Assembly: GCA_900129675.1 (NCBI GenBank) | Contig: FSRD01000001.1 | Location: 3,275,501-3,339,500 of the forward strand | From: Bradyrhizobium erythrophlei | GTDB lineage: Bacteria > Pseudomonadota > Alphaproteobacteria > Rhizobiales > Xanthobacteraceae | Direction of reading: 5' to 3' | Length of the DNA stretch: 64,000 bases | Shown here: positions 35,213 through 42,433 of the stretch, one piece after another | Layout: each line of letters opens with the position of its first letter | Position numbering within the stretch: the first letter of the stretch is position 1 | The notes under the pieces: generated by a model | Databases searched by the model: none | Seen by the model: only the letters and a program-made list of their open reading frames with translations | What the model was told of the DNA's origin: nothing | Made by a program: the position numbers and the translations under genes

Positions 35213-36247
35213 ATGGATTGGCTAAGCCGGCTGTTCGAAATGATGCCGGTGCGCGGGCGGCTCGACCTGCGCTGCAACTACGGCGCCCCCTGGCGCATCG
35301 ACCAGGGTCCGGGCGAGGCGAACGAAATCCCGTATCACGCGGTGCTCGCCGGCTCCGCGACGCTGGAGGATCCGGCGGGGGGCCGATCGCTGCAGCTGAA
35401 GGCCGGCGACATTCTTCTGCTGCCCGGCAACCCACGGCACGTCATGCACGATGGCAGCGGGGCCGCGTCCCTGCCGGCCCGCAACCGTGCGTCCCTCAAC
35501 TTCACGATCAGCGAAAATCCCGGTTCGGACGAACGGCTCGATCTGTTGTGCGGACATTTTGCGATCGCGCCTCCGCACGACCGGCTTTTGCGCAGCTATC
35601 TCCCGCCACGCCTGGTCGTGCACGCCGGCGGTCAGGCAGGGCAGGAGGAGACCGCCACGCAGCTCGCAGGTCTCGTCTCCCTGATGCGGAGCGAGTCCGC
35701 GGACGATCATCTCGGCGGCCGCGCAATGCTGAACGCGCTGTCGACGGCGATGTTCGCGCTTGTGCTGCGGCTCGCCAGCGAGACCGAAGATGCGCCACGC
35801 GGCATCCTTGCCTTGGCCGGTCATCCACGCCTCGCACCGGCAGTGGCCGCTCTGTTCAACGAACCTGCGCGCGCATGGTCGCTGCCCGACCTTGCGCGCC
35901 TGTGCAACATGTCGCGGGCAACGCTTGCGCGCCAATTCCAGGAGAAGCTCGGGCGCTCGGCCAGCGACCTCCTGACCGACATCCGGATGACGCTCGCCGC
36001 GAACGAACTGAAAAAATCTTCTCTCTCCACCGGCGCCGTGGCGGAGGCCGTAGGCTACCAATCGGAAGCGGCGTTCCAGCGCGCCTTCAAGGGCTACATG
36101 GGGATCACGCCGGCCCAATGGCGCAAGGTGCAGGAGCCACCCGGCCAGGATGTCTTTGCAAGGCTGGCGGTCCCGGGCGACGCGAATCCGACAAAGGCCG
36201 GGGGTGACCGAGCGGTCACGGTACCAGTGGACTCAATTGATAATTAA
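35213..36247 (+). CDS. AraC family transcriptional regulator with cupin sensor domain
   Basis: A 344-residue regulator from the ATG at 35213, with AGGAGG upstream. The N-terminal cupin domain (about 20-190) has HAVLAGSATLEDPAGGRSLQL and GDILLLPGNPRHVM. The C-terminal double helix-turn-helix (about 225-320) has WSLPDLARLCNMSRATLARQF and AVAEAVGYQSEAAFQRAFK with the GITPAQWRK ending. It is divergent from the AhpD-like/DUF417 pair and probably controls it. The last ten codons and the stop (VTVPVDSIDN) are encoded by the right copy of a 32-bp repeat, so the original C-terminus may have been replaced. Confidence 0.9.
   Translation: MDWLSRLFEMMPVRGRLDLRCNYGAPWRIDQGPGEANEIPYHAVLAGSATLEDPAGGRSLQLKAGDILLLPGNPRHVMHDGSGAASLPARNRASLNFTISENPGSDERLDLLCGHFAIAPPHDRLLRSYLPPRLVVHAGGQAGQEETATQLAGLVSLMRSESADDHLGGRAMLNALSTAMFALVLRLASETEDAPRGILALAGHPRLAPAVAALFNEPARAWSLPDLARLCNMSRATLARQFQEKLGRSASDLLTDIRMTLAANELKKSSLSTGAVAEAVGYQSEAAFQRAFKGYMGITPAQWRKVQEPPGQDVFARLAVPGDANPTKAGGDRAVTVPVDSIDN
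36214..36245. repeat. 32-bp direct repeat, right copy
   Basis: This matches 26 of 32 bases with 33900-33931 in the same orientation. It overlaps the 3' end of the AraC gene and provides its stop codon. Confidence 0.6.
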
Positions 36248-36742
36248 ACTGTCGCCGCCGTTCCCCGAACGGCTCTCGCCGGGTTATGTGCGGCGGCGTT
36301 GGGGAGGCGGCCCACGGCGGCGGGGCACATCCAATCGTTTCCAGAGTTCCGCCCGGCAATGGTTCCAATCGGGCCGCCCAATTCTCAGCCCCGAATTTTA
36401 TTGAACCTTGGCATGGCCTTTGCTGACCTAATATCGTCGGGGGGATTTCAGGGGCCCCGGGACTGAACCAACGCCGCCAAGTGATCATATTCCGCTTGGG
36501 CGGCGTTGTGCTTTTCTCAGGTGTCCCGATCTGGAATGCGGCGCGTCCCAATTTGGACAGCAACCGCCTCCCGGGTACCGGCCTGTTTCGACCCCGGTGG
36601 CCCAATTTGATTTTGGGTGTGGCCTGATTTGAAGCTGTCACGAGCGAGCGACAGTTTTCGCCCGTAGTTTTCCGGTCATGAACAAAGTTCCGCCACCGAA
36701 CCCCAGGTAAATCGGGTTCGGGACAAGATAGAGGCGGGGCGA
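36248..36742. other. Intergenic region without a supportable gene
   Basis: About 495 bases with no convincing ORF on either strand. It holds several GC-rich inverted segments (for example CGCCGCCAAG with CTTGGGCGGCG near 36471-36507). No promoter or RNA gene could be identified. Confidence 0.5.
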
Positions 36743-36937
36743 ATGAAAAAGGGCGATGTGACTTGCTCTGCGTGCGGAGCCGGTTTTCGGCGGCTTGAGC
36801 TGGCATCCGGGCCCGCGACCCACGGCGAATACCGGTGTCCCACCTGCGGCGAGATTTTGGAAAAGTTCGACGGCAACGCGTTCGTCGCCTATCGCCTCAC
36901 AATCCAGCCTTCGATAAGGGGCGTGCGCGATGATTAA
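36743..36937 (+). CDS. Small zinc-ribbon protein, paralog 1
   Basis: A 64-residue protein with two Cys-x2-Cys knuckles: CSACGAGFRRLEL and CPTCGEILEKF, about 20 residues apart. This suggests one zinc site. It resembles the protein at 41383-41568 in knuckle spacing, the CGA-x-(Y/F)RR-x-E motif and the second CG-x2-LE. Proteins of this size are common in rhizobia and have no assigned role. Confidence 0.7.
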   Translation: MKKGDVTCSACGAGFRRLELASGPATHGEYRCPTCGEILEKFDGNAFVAYRLTIQPSIRGVRDD

Positions 36938-37000
36938 GGCCGCCCTCGGCTGATGAGATTCTTTTACTATCTGTTAAATTCCGGGCAGCATGATGCTCTC

Positions 37001-37129
37001 ATGAGAGTAATAGCTGCCACCATGGTTGCTCTCCTCATACTCAATTTTGTGGATGAGCATTTCAACGGCGCCCAATATTCCCGCGGGGCGATGGCCGTCA
37101 TTTCGCACATTGCGCGATCGTTCGGCTAG
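37001..37129 (+). CDS. Very small membrane-associated protein
   Basis: A 42-residue ORF starting MRVIAATMVALLILNFVDEH, with one short hydrophobic helix (residues 2-16) and an amphipathic end (ISHIARSFG). There is no strong ribosome-binding site. The pattern of a short helix followed by DEHFNGAQY resembles small genus-level proteins, but the call rests only on composition and an open frame. Confidence 0.45.
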   Translation: MRVIAATMVALLILNFVDEHFNGAQYSRGAMAVISHIARSFG

Positions 37130-37444
37130 GCCGGCTCAGTTGGCGGTCTGTTTCATGACAGACCCTTGTTCATGACAGACCCTTGCCGCTGAATATGCCG
37201 GGATTTCGACACGGCCTTTGATGCTGCTCAATGCCGCGTTCGCCGACAATCGTAAGAACCCTCCAACGTCACCACGAACGGCCCGGGGAGGGAGCCTCGG
37301 CGATCCTGTCCGACCGACCGCGGGTCAGCACCTTTTGGAACCTACTCTCGCTGGATGCGATGTAGTGCCGACGAGTGGCCGGAGGCGCGGGCGCGCAGGT
37401 CGTCTGCAGCGTCGCGGCGCCTTCCAACTTTGCAGGAGGCTAAG
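37130..37444. other. Intergenic region without a supportable gene
   Basis: About 315 bases. It contains a short tandem repetition (CATGACAGACCCTTG at 37154-37168 and 37171-37185) and otherwise no gene or terminator I can support. Confidence 0.5.
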
Positions 37445-37720
37445 ATGTCGATTGCCACCGATCCTGACGATCTCGAGTCTGCGGTGCGCGGCGCACTGTT
37501 GACGACACGGGCTACCGCGGCCTGCCCCTTCCATCCCGACGTAACGATCCGGGTCGGCGATGACGCGGCCGAGACGCATGCCTTCTATCGCGCGAGGAAC
37601 CTCGTCAAGCGCGACGGCCGCGGCTGGACTCATGAGTTGCTGATGGAAGAGATCGCTCGCCAGCTCGCCGACGCCGCCGACCGCGTGTGTCCTCGATGTT
37701 CGGACCAGCCTTGTGCTTGA
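37445..37720 (+). CDS. Small hypothetical protein with a C-terminal Cys motif
   Basis: A 91-residue product from the ATG at 37445, with GGAGG seven bases upstream. Its centre (CPFHPDVTIRVGDDAAETHAF) and its end (CPRCSDQPCA) each carry cysteines, which could bind a metal. No family is recognised. The next gene begins inside its last codons. Confidence 0.65.
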   Translation: MSIATDPDDLESAVRGALLTTRATAACPFHPDVTIRVGDDAAETHAFYRARNLVKRDGRGWTHELLMEEIARQLADAADRVCPRCSDQPCA

Positions 37721-38154
37721 GGCCGCTGCGTGCGAATCTGCCGCCGATGGAATTCGGATCCCAAGTTGCCGAAAGAATTCTCGACCAGGTCGCGGATGCC
37801 GTGATCTATGCGAACCGTTCCGGCGAGATCATCCTGTGGAACCGCGCGTCCGCCGCTCTGTTTGGCTACCCGGCGAAGGAGGCGCTCGGCCAAAGTCTCG
37901 ACCTGATCATTCCCGAGCATCTGCGAGCCTCGCACTGGCGTGGCTTCGACGCTGCGATCGCGAGCGGCCATACGAAGCTCGAAGGCCGCCCTACGCTGAC
38001 CCGCGCGGTGCACAAGAGCGGACGCAGGATCTACGTCGAGATGACCTTCGCGATCGTCACAGGCGACAAAGATGAGGTGATCGGCTCGGTCGCGGTGGCA
38101 CGAGACGTAACCGAGCGCATCGAAAAAGAGCGCTCTGCGAATCGCGCCTCCTGA
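37687..38154 (+). CDS. Single-domain PAS protein
   Basis: A 155-residue protein that is almost only one PAS domain: ILDQVADAVIYANRSGEIILWN, FGYPAKEALGQSLDLIIPE, the HWRGFDAAIASG helix, and the C-terminal VARDVTERIEKER. There is no kinase or cyclase domain. The EH-x(8)-W-x(2)-F pattern recalls haem-binding PAS sensors, but this cannot be shown here. The GTG at 37687 overlaps the previous gene; an ATG at 37747 is the alternative start. It would act as a cytoplasmic sensor for an unknown partner. Confidence 0.8.
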   Translation: MSSMFGPALCLRPLRANLPPMEFGSQVAERILDQVADAVIYANRSGEIILWNRASAALFGYPAKEALGQSLDLIIPEHLRASHWRGFDAAIASGHTKLEGRPTLTRAVHKSGRRIYVEMTFAIVTGDKDEVIGSVAVARDVTERIEKERSANRAS

Positions 38155-38180
38155 GCCTTAACCCCCGAGCAGCAGGATCG

Positions 38181-39362
38181 TCACCACAGTTCCCTGTAGT
38201 CCGGAAACAGTTTGAGTGTCGCGTCGTAGCGTACCGGCACGATCCAGGGCAGCGCCAGCCTGAATATCGCGTTCGCAAGGGCGGACGTATGGCGTGCATA
38301 GAGATCGATGGGATCGAGCCGGTGCCTCATATGCAGCTTCGGATCATAGTTCAGACCGCTGCTGCGAAACCATCTGTACCCGTTGCTGATCCCCCAGCTG
38401 ATCATGTCCCGAACGATGTAGTGGTAAAGATGCAGGTCGAGTGCAACGGTGTAGTCGAAGCCTACGTACTCCGCGTACAGCGAGTCTCCTTGCACCATGC
38501 AAAGGCTGAAGGCCACCAGCGTGTTTCCCCGACGCCAGGCGAAGAACCGGACCTTATCGCTCATTCGCTGGCCGATCTGGCGGAAAAAGTCCTTGCTCAG
38601 CTTCTCGAATTGCATTTTCGAGCGCTCGAACACCTGAAGATAGAGGGGATAAATCTCATCGACGAAACTTGCGGCATCGTCCGTGACGCTCATGCGAATG
38701 TCCGATACGCCGGCCGTCGCCTCGAGCTTCTTGCGCAATTTCCTTCGCGATGAACTCTTCAGCGCCTTTTCCGTGTAGGCGTCGAAGCTGTCATATCCGA
38801 TGTCGAGCTTGGTCATGGGCATGCTTGGCGCCCGCCCGAAGCCGCGTTGCACGAAGCAGTGAAGCACCTCTCGATAGCGAGAAGGAAATTCCTTCAATAC
38901 GATGAGTTGCGCGTTCAGCGATCTCGCTTGCTGGACGATGCCGTTCGACAGGGTTTCCGCGACGATGTGGACGGGGAGAGCTTTGGTAGCCGCGAGGTGA
39001 GCCTCCCCGGCGGAACAGCCGACCATCAAGGCGCGCAGTTTAAGGAAGCGCGGATAGAATCGCCGGACGAGCGAAATCCAGTGGATTCGTTCGGCACCAA
39101 GCCCTTCGAGAATATCCTGATCGACGAGGAAGAACGGCTGGATCGCCCGTACCTGGCCGTTGTTATCGACAATCGCAAAATATCGGTACTCGAAGTTATC
39201 CCGGAGCGTGTCGTCGAGGATCTCGTAGTACCGATGATCCTTTCGCTGGTCGGCGAAAGTAGATGTCCAGGGCGCGCATCCAGGCAATTCGGCGCGCGAC
39301 ACCACGGAAATCGAGAACGATTCACGGGGCGTGCGGGAAATGCCCGGAATAATGGCGTCCAT
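38181..39362 (-). CDS. FemAB/GNAT-like N-acyltransferase
   Basis: A 393-residue protein from the ATG at 39362, with GGAGTGGAG just upstream. The layout is two tandem GNAT-like folds: an N-terminal one (about 30-170) and a C-terminal one with SSRRKLRKKLEATAG, SLCMVQGDSLYAEYVGFDY and YHYIVRDMISWGISNGYRWF. This is the build of FemAB/BioF2-type acyltransferases, which attach aminoacyl or acyl groups to amino acceptors. The substrate is unknown. It is a single gene convergent with the PAS protein gene. Confidence 0.7.
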   Translation of the reverse strand: MDAIIPGISRTPRESFSISVVSRAELPGCAPWTSTFADQRKDHRYYEILDDTLRDNFEYRYFAIVDNNGQVRAIQPFFLVDQDILEGLGAERIHWISLVRRFYPRFLKLRALMVGCSAGEAHLAATKALPVHIVAETLSNGIVQQARSLNAQLIVLKEFPSRYREVLHCFVQRGFGRAPSMPMTKLDIGYDSFDAYTEKALKSSSRRKLRKKLEATAGVSDIRMSVTDDAASFVDEIYPLYLQVFERSKMQFEKLSKDFFRQIGQRMSDKVRFFAWRRGNTLVAFSLCMVQGDSLYAEYVGFDYTVALDLHLYHYIVRDMISWGISNGYRWFRSSGLNYDPKLHMRHRLDPIDLYARHTSALANAIFRLALPWIVPVRYDATLKLFPDYRELW

Positions 39363-39692
39363 CTCTCCACTCCGCGGGGCTTCAACGTGTTTAATGACCC
39401 CGCGTGGAGCTAATTATTTCCCGCGCATTCAGTTGCGGCCGCGCGGGCGCGCAAGAAGCGTAAGAGAGCGTCTCTGACTTGGAATTTAGAAACTAACATG
39501 CACGGCGCTGGAGGCCGTGCGGGTTTATCGCAACGGTGAAATGAACCTGATTGCCAGAAAGAAAACTCGGTCGCCCGCCGGTTCACGCCCGGCGGGCTTG
39601 GTGGCCGCATCCAAACTCTCATGAAGCGGAAGGGTTGGCCACTTGAGTACCGGTAATCCCGAATTCACGCTGTCTCGTTCAAGCTGTCTTGT
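39363..39692. other. Intergenic region with hairpins
   Basis: About 330 bases. Two hairpins are visible: GCACGGC-x-GCCGTGC near 39499-39519 and GCCCGCCGG (39573) with CCGGCGGGC (39589). No gene is supported. Confidence 0.5.
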
Positions 39693-40052
39693 TCAAGCCG
39701 TCTTGGCAAACATCGTCAGGACACCGTCGGCGATGTTGATAGCCACGACTTGTGACGAGCTCAGGCCCTTGGCCTTGAGCACGGCTGCCGCCTCCGGCGT
39801 CGCGTCAATAGATTTCCGGAGCGACTGAATATCTTCCTCGCGTGTATTGGCCACGAGCTCATCGACTTTCGAACGCACCGCCGGTTGCAGATCCTTGACG
39901 TCGACGACCTGTATGCTCCGTATGACCGTGCTGGACTGACTGGACTGAGGAGGCTGTGCCTCGGATTGCGAGGGCGCTCCTTGTGCCTGCACGAAAGCCG
40001 GTGTCCCCAGCGAGAGGGCTGCAATGATGACGGATGCCGTAACGATGCGCAT
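39693..40052 (-). CDS. Small exported protein, unknown function
   Basis: About 119 residues from the ATG at 40052, with AAGGAG seven bases upstream. Residues 1-24 are a signal peptide (ending FVQAQG). A Gln/Ser/Pro linker follows, then a compact domain (about 42-119) with IQVVDVKDLQPAVRSKVDEL and GLSSSQVVAINIADGVL. It is probably periplasmic. No family is recognised. Confidence 0.75.
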   Translation of the reverse strand: MRIVTASVIIAALSLGTPAFVQAQGAPSQSEAQPPQSSQSSTVIRSIQVVDVKDLQPAVRSKVDELVANTREEDIQSLRKSIDATPEAAAVLKAKGLSSSQVVAINIADGVLTMFAKTA

Positions 40053-40155
40053 GCTCACTCCTTTTTTGCCTGGAAAAACTTCTATCCACGAAATTTGGTT
40101 GGCGTCTGATTCCCATGTGGCCATTCAGTGAAACCAATGCGGCTGCAATGCGCGC

Positions 40156-40184
40156 AAGCCCGCCGGTTTGCGCCGGCGGGCTTT
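40156..40184. terminator. GC-rich hairpin, possible terminator
   Basis: The stem AAGCCCGCCGG (40156-40166) and CCGGCGGGCTT (40173-40183) with a six-base loop has short T tracts on both sides. It lies between two leftward genes and could end the transcript of the gene at 40298-40549. Confidence 0.65.
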
Positions 40185-40297
40185 CGTGGACGGAACCTTT
40201 GCGCGGCTCGGCAGTTTTATGATGACAGCGGCGGAACCGGGAAACCGGCAGTCGCGTATAGAGCCGCACGGAGTAACGCCCGGGGCGGCTTTATGCT

Positions 40298-40549
40298 TTA
40301 GACCACCCTGCGCTCCGGAGAGATATCGTGCGAATAATGCGTACACTCCACGATCGCCGAGAGTGCGGCCCTTCTCAGCGCTACCGGATCTCGCTCGCCT
40401 TTCGCGGCGCATGCAAGAATGTGCGACGCCATTTCGGCCTTCCTCGTCGACGTGCGCTTTGCCTCGGGGAGCATGACCGCGGCATCGTCAAGGACTGCCC
40501 TCATCAGTTCGATTAGCTCGGGCTGAAAAACCGCTCCAGTTGCACCCAT
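40298..40549 (-). CDS. Small hypothetical helical protein
   Basis: An 83-residue cytoplasmic protein, mostly helical (FQPELIELMRAVLDDAAVML, KAEMASHILACAAKGERDP). It has one cysteine pair far apart and no motif. Single-copy genes of this look are frequent in Bradyrhizobium. The ATG at 40549 is preceded by a GGAGG-like stretch on the minus strand. Confidence 0.65.
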   Translation of the reverse strand: MGATGAVFQPELIELMRAVLDDAAVMLPEAKRTSTRKAEMASHILACAAKGERDPVALRRAALSAIVECTHYSHDISPERRVV

Positions 40550-40894
40550 CGCCGTCCTCCCACTCGCTACCCGTTTTCTTTATTCGATGCGGTGATTTGA
40601 GCGCGTCTGTTGAACGGACGCAAAGCTTATTTTTTATTGCGGCTGATCGTCGCTGGGCGCATCGCGCAGCAAGTCGACATCAGGGACTGCACCGTGGTTT
40701 TCCGGATAGACGCCGTGTCGTTGTTCCCCCGAGAATAGGGGCATTCATTCCCGTAATCGTTCATGCAGTAATACTGGCGTGGTGCCCGGCGGTTTATCAA
40801 AATCGCCGGGCTTTAAGTTTGCGAATTTTTGCTTGACCGTCGCCACTGCCATCCGGCGCGGGGGCGATTGAACGAGGCTCCAACTGAGGCGGCC
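40550..40894. other. Intergenic region
   Basis: About 345 bases. A 36-codon ORF on the minus strand (40634-40744) is possible but weak. A hairpin GCCCGGCGG with CGCCGGGC lies near 40782-40812. Nothing else is supported. Confidence 0.45.
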
Positions 40895-41125
40895 TTACTT
40901 CGGCGGCTGTAGTTCGCTCTTGAGCCAGCCGGCGGCCTTTTCAGTCTTCAGAGGATCGGGTTCGAACGTCGCTATCTTGCGGTCCGATTGCCATAGTTCG
41001 ATCGTGCGGCCGTCTCCCAGCGAAGCAGCCTGTTCCCTGGCCGCGTCATCGTCGGCGCAGGTGAGATCGATGCGCTGCTTGATATGGCCATCCTCGCCTA
41101 GGACGTAGGCTTGATACTCACGCAT
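40895..41125 (-). CDS. Small hypothetical protein
   Basis: A 76-residue product from the ATG at 41125, with GGAGG eight bases upstream; longer in-frame starts lack such a site. The sequence (MREYQAYVLGEDGHIKQRI, then TCADDDAAREQAASL and GRTIELWQSDRKIA) resembles a small family common in Bradyrhizobium. It is predicted to be a compact alpha/beta protein. The role is unknown. Confidence 0.7.
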   Translation of the reverse strand: MREYQAYVLGEDGHIKQRIDLTCADDDAAREQAASLGDGRTIELWQSDRKIATFEPDPLKTEKAAGWLKSELQPPK

Positions 41126-41382
41126 CTGGCGGCCTCCGTAGCCGCAGCCGATGGAACTTACTTGGTGTCCCATCTGGTTCCTTGGCAAGGAACCTTCTTC
41201 GTCACCCAAGACCCTTATGGGGTACCCCATTATTTCCATGGAGAACGCACGGCCGCAACCTCATGACGCTTGTTAAGCGTCGGATCAGGCCACGGCCAAA
41301 TTCAACCTGGACCACTACGCGTCGGAACAGGCCAATGCGCGTTCCGCTGGAAGAAATACGATTTGGAGCACATATTCCCCGA

Positions 41383-41568
41383 ATGGCGACGATTGTCCGA
41401 TGTACCAATTGCGGCGCCGAGTACAGACGCACTGAAGAAAAGTTCCTGGTGCCACACACCGGTCACGCAAACTGTACGGTCTGCGGCGACATGCTGGAGT
41501 CTTGGCTGGAAAAAACCCACGTTCCCTTCTTCGAGTTGGTCAAACGTTCGGATGGAACGCCGAAATGA
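41383..41568 (+). CDS. Small zinc-ribbon protein, paralog 2
   Basis: A 61-residue protein with two Cys-x2-Cys knuckles (CTNCGAEYRRTEE and CTVCGDMLESW), paralogous in layout to the gene at 36743-36937. The ATG at 41383 is chosen because homology to the paralog begins there; an in-frame ATG at 41335 has no better ribosome-binding site. Zinc binding is inferred from the knuckles. Confidence 0.65.
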   Translation: MATIVRCTNCGAEYRRTEEKFLVPHTGHANCTVCGDMLESWLEKTHVPFFELVKRSDGTPK

Positions 41569-42033
41569 GGCCGCGACCTGTCGGCGCCAGGATGGCTCAA
41601 GCTGGGCAAATGAATCGCGGCCAGGAAATTGGCGCGGTCCGACCGATAGGTTTACTGGCACTGTAATTCTGTCAGCGTAGTTCTCGCGCCTTCGCGCATT
41701 CGCGCTCCCGCCGGGCAAGTCGCTGTCCACGCCGGCACCGGAAAAATGATCGCTCGCGCCGGGAACGTTATGGTGTCGTGATCATTCCAACCCCAAAGGC
41801 GTGCGAGGCAAAACGCCAGGCAGGGGTCTCCCTATCAGGGATTTCCATTTCGTGAGCAAGAGATGGAGTTCCGCCAGGCAGGCAGAGCAATGATGCTTGT
41901 CGCCGCGACAAGCCTCGGATCGGCATTTGCTGCCGGGGCGTAACCATCAGCGAAAGCAGGTCTGGCAAGCTGCGCGCAGACCGTCAGCAATCGGGGCAGG
42001 GCGCAATCCAAACGGCTGAAGGAAAGACAGGCC
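41569..42033. other. Intergenic region without a supportable gene
   Basis: About 465 bases with no convincing coding sequence in any frame, no strong terminator and no recognised RNA. Confidence 0.5.
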
Positions 42034-42324
42034 ATGAAACTGAATTCGACACAGCTGGAACGAACCCTGAGCCAATTTGCGGCGGAAGTGCTGCCAGACG
42101 ATCATCCGGCACTCAAGCAATTGAGCAACATTTTCGGGGATCACACGTTCTTTCTGGACGGGAGCGGCCTCAACGTGCTGGAGCCCGCAGACACCGCGGA
42201 AACGGACGCTCAAACCGGCGAAATTGTGAGCCTTGCCGACTGGAGCGATGCGACGCTCACAAGCCTGCGGCCGCACGAGCCGGAACCGACCGGTGTGCTC
42301 GTCGTGCTCGAAGCAAAGCACTGA
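42034..42324 (+). CDS. Small hypothetical acidic protein
   Basis: A 96-residue acidic protein (MKLNSTQLERTLSQFAAEVL, DHPALKQLSNIFGDHTFFLD, and an end with GVLVVLEAKH). GGAAAGACAGG precedes the ATG. No motif points to a function. It is a single gene followed by a palindromic repeat that may serve as terminator. Confidence 0.65.
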   Translation: MKLNSTQLERTLSQFAAEVLPDDHPALKQLSNIFGDHTFFLDGSGLNVLEPADTAETDAQTGEIVSLADWSDATLTSLRPHEPEPTGVLVVLEAKH

Positions 42325-42338
42325 TCGGTTGCGACCCT

Positions 42339-42378
42339 GTCATTCCGGGTTCGGTGTTTCGCATCGACCCGGAATGAC
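42339..42378. repeat. Palindromic repeat, possible terminator
   Basis: GTCATTCCGGGT (42339-42350) pairs exactly with ACCCGGAATGAC (42367-42378). The arm resembles the first palindrome upstream of the IS1182 element. It lies between convergent genes. Confidence 0.7.
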
Positions 42379-42433
42379 GGTTACTGCGAAAACCGCCGCC
42401 GATTCCGCTTCATCATGAACCCGCCACTCGCGC

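Noticed and set aside
39410..39622. 70-codon minus-strand ORF upstream of the acyltransferase gene
   Set aside because: It overlaps two hairpins, lacks a ribosome-binding site and has repeat-like composition.
40634..40744. 36-codon minus-strand ORF with an acidic end
   Set aside because: Only a weak ribosome-binding site and no way to judge conservation; too short to call.
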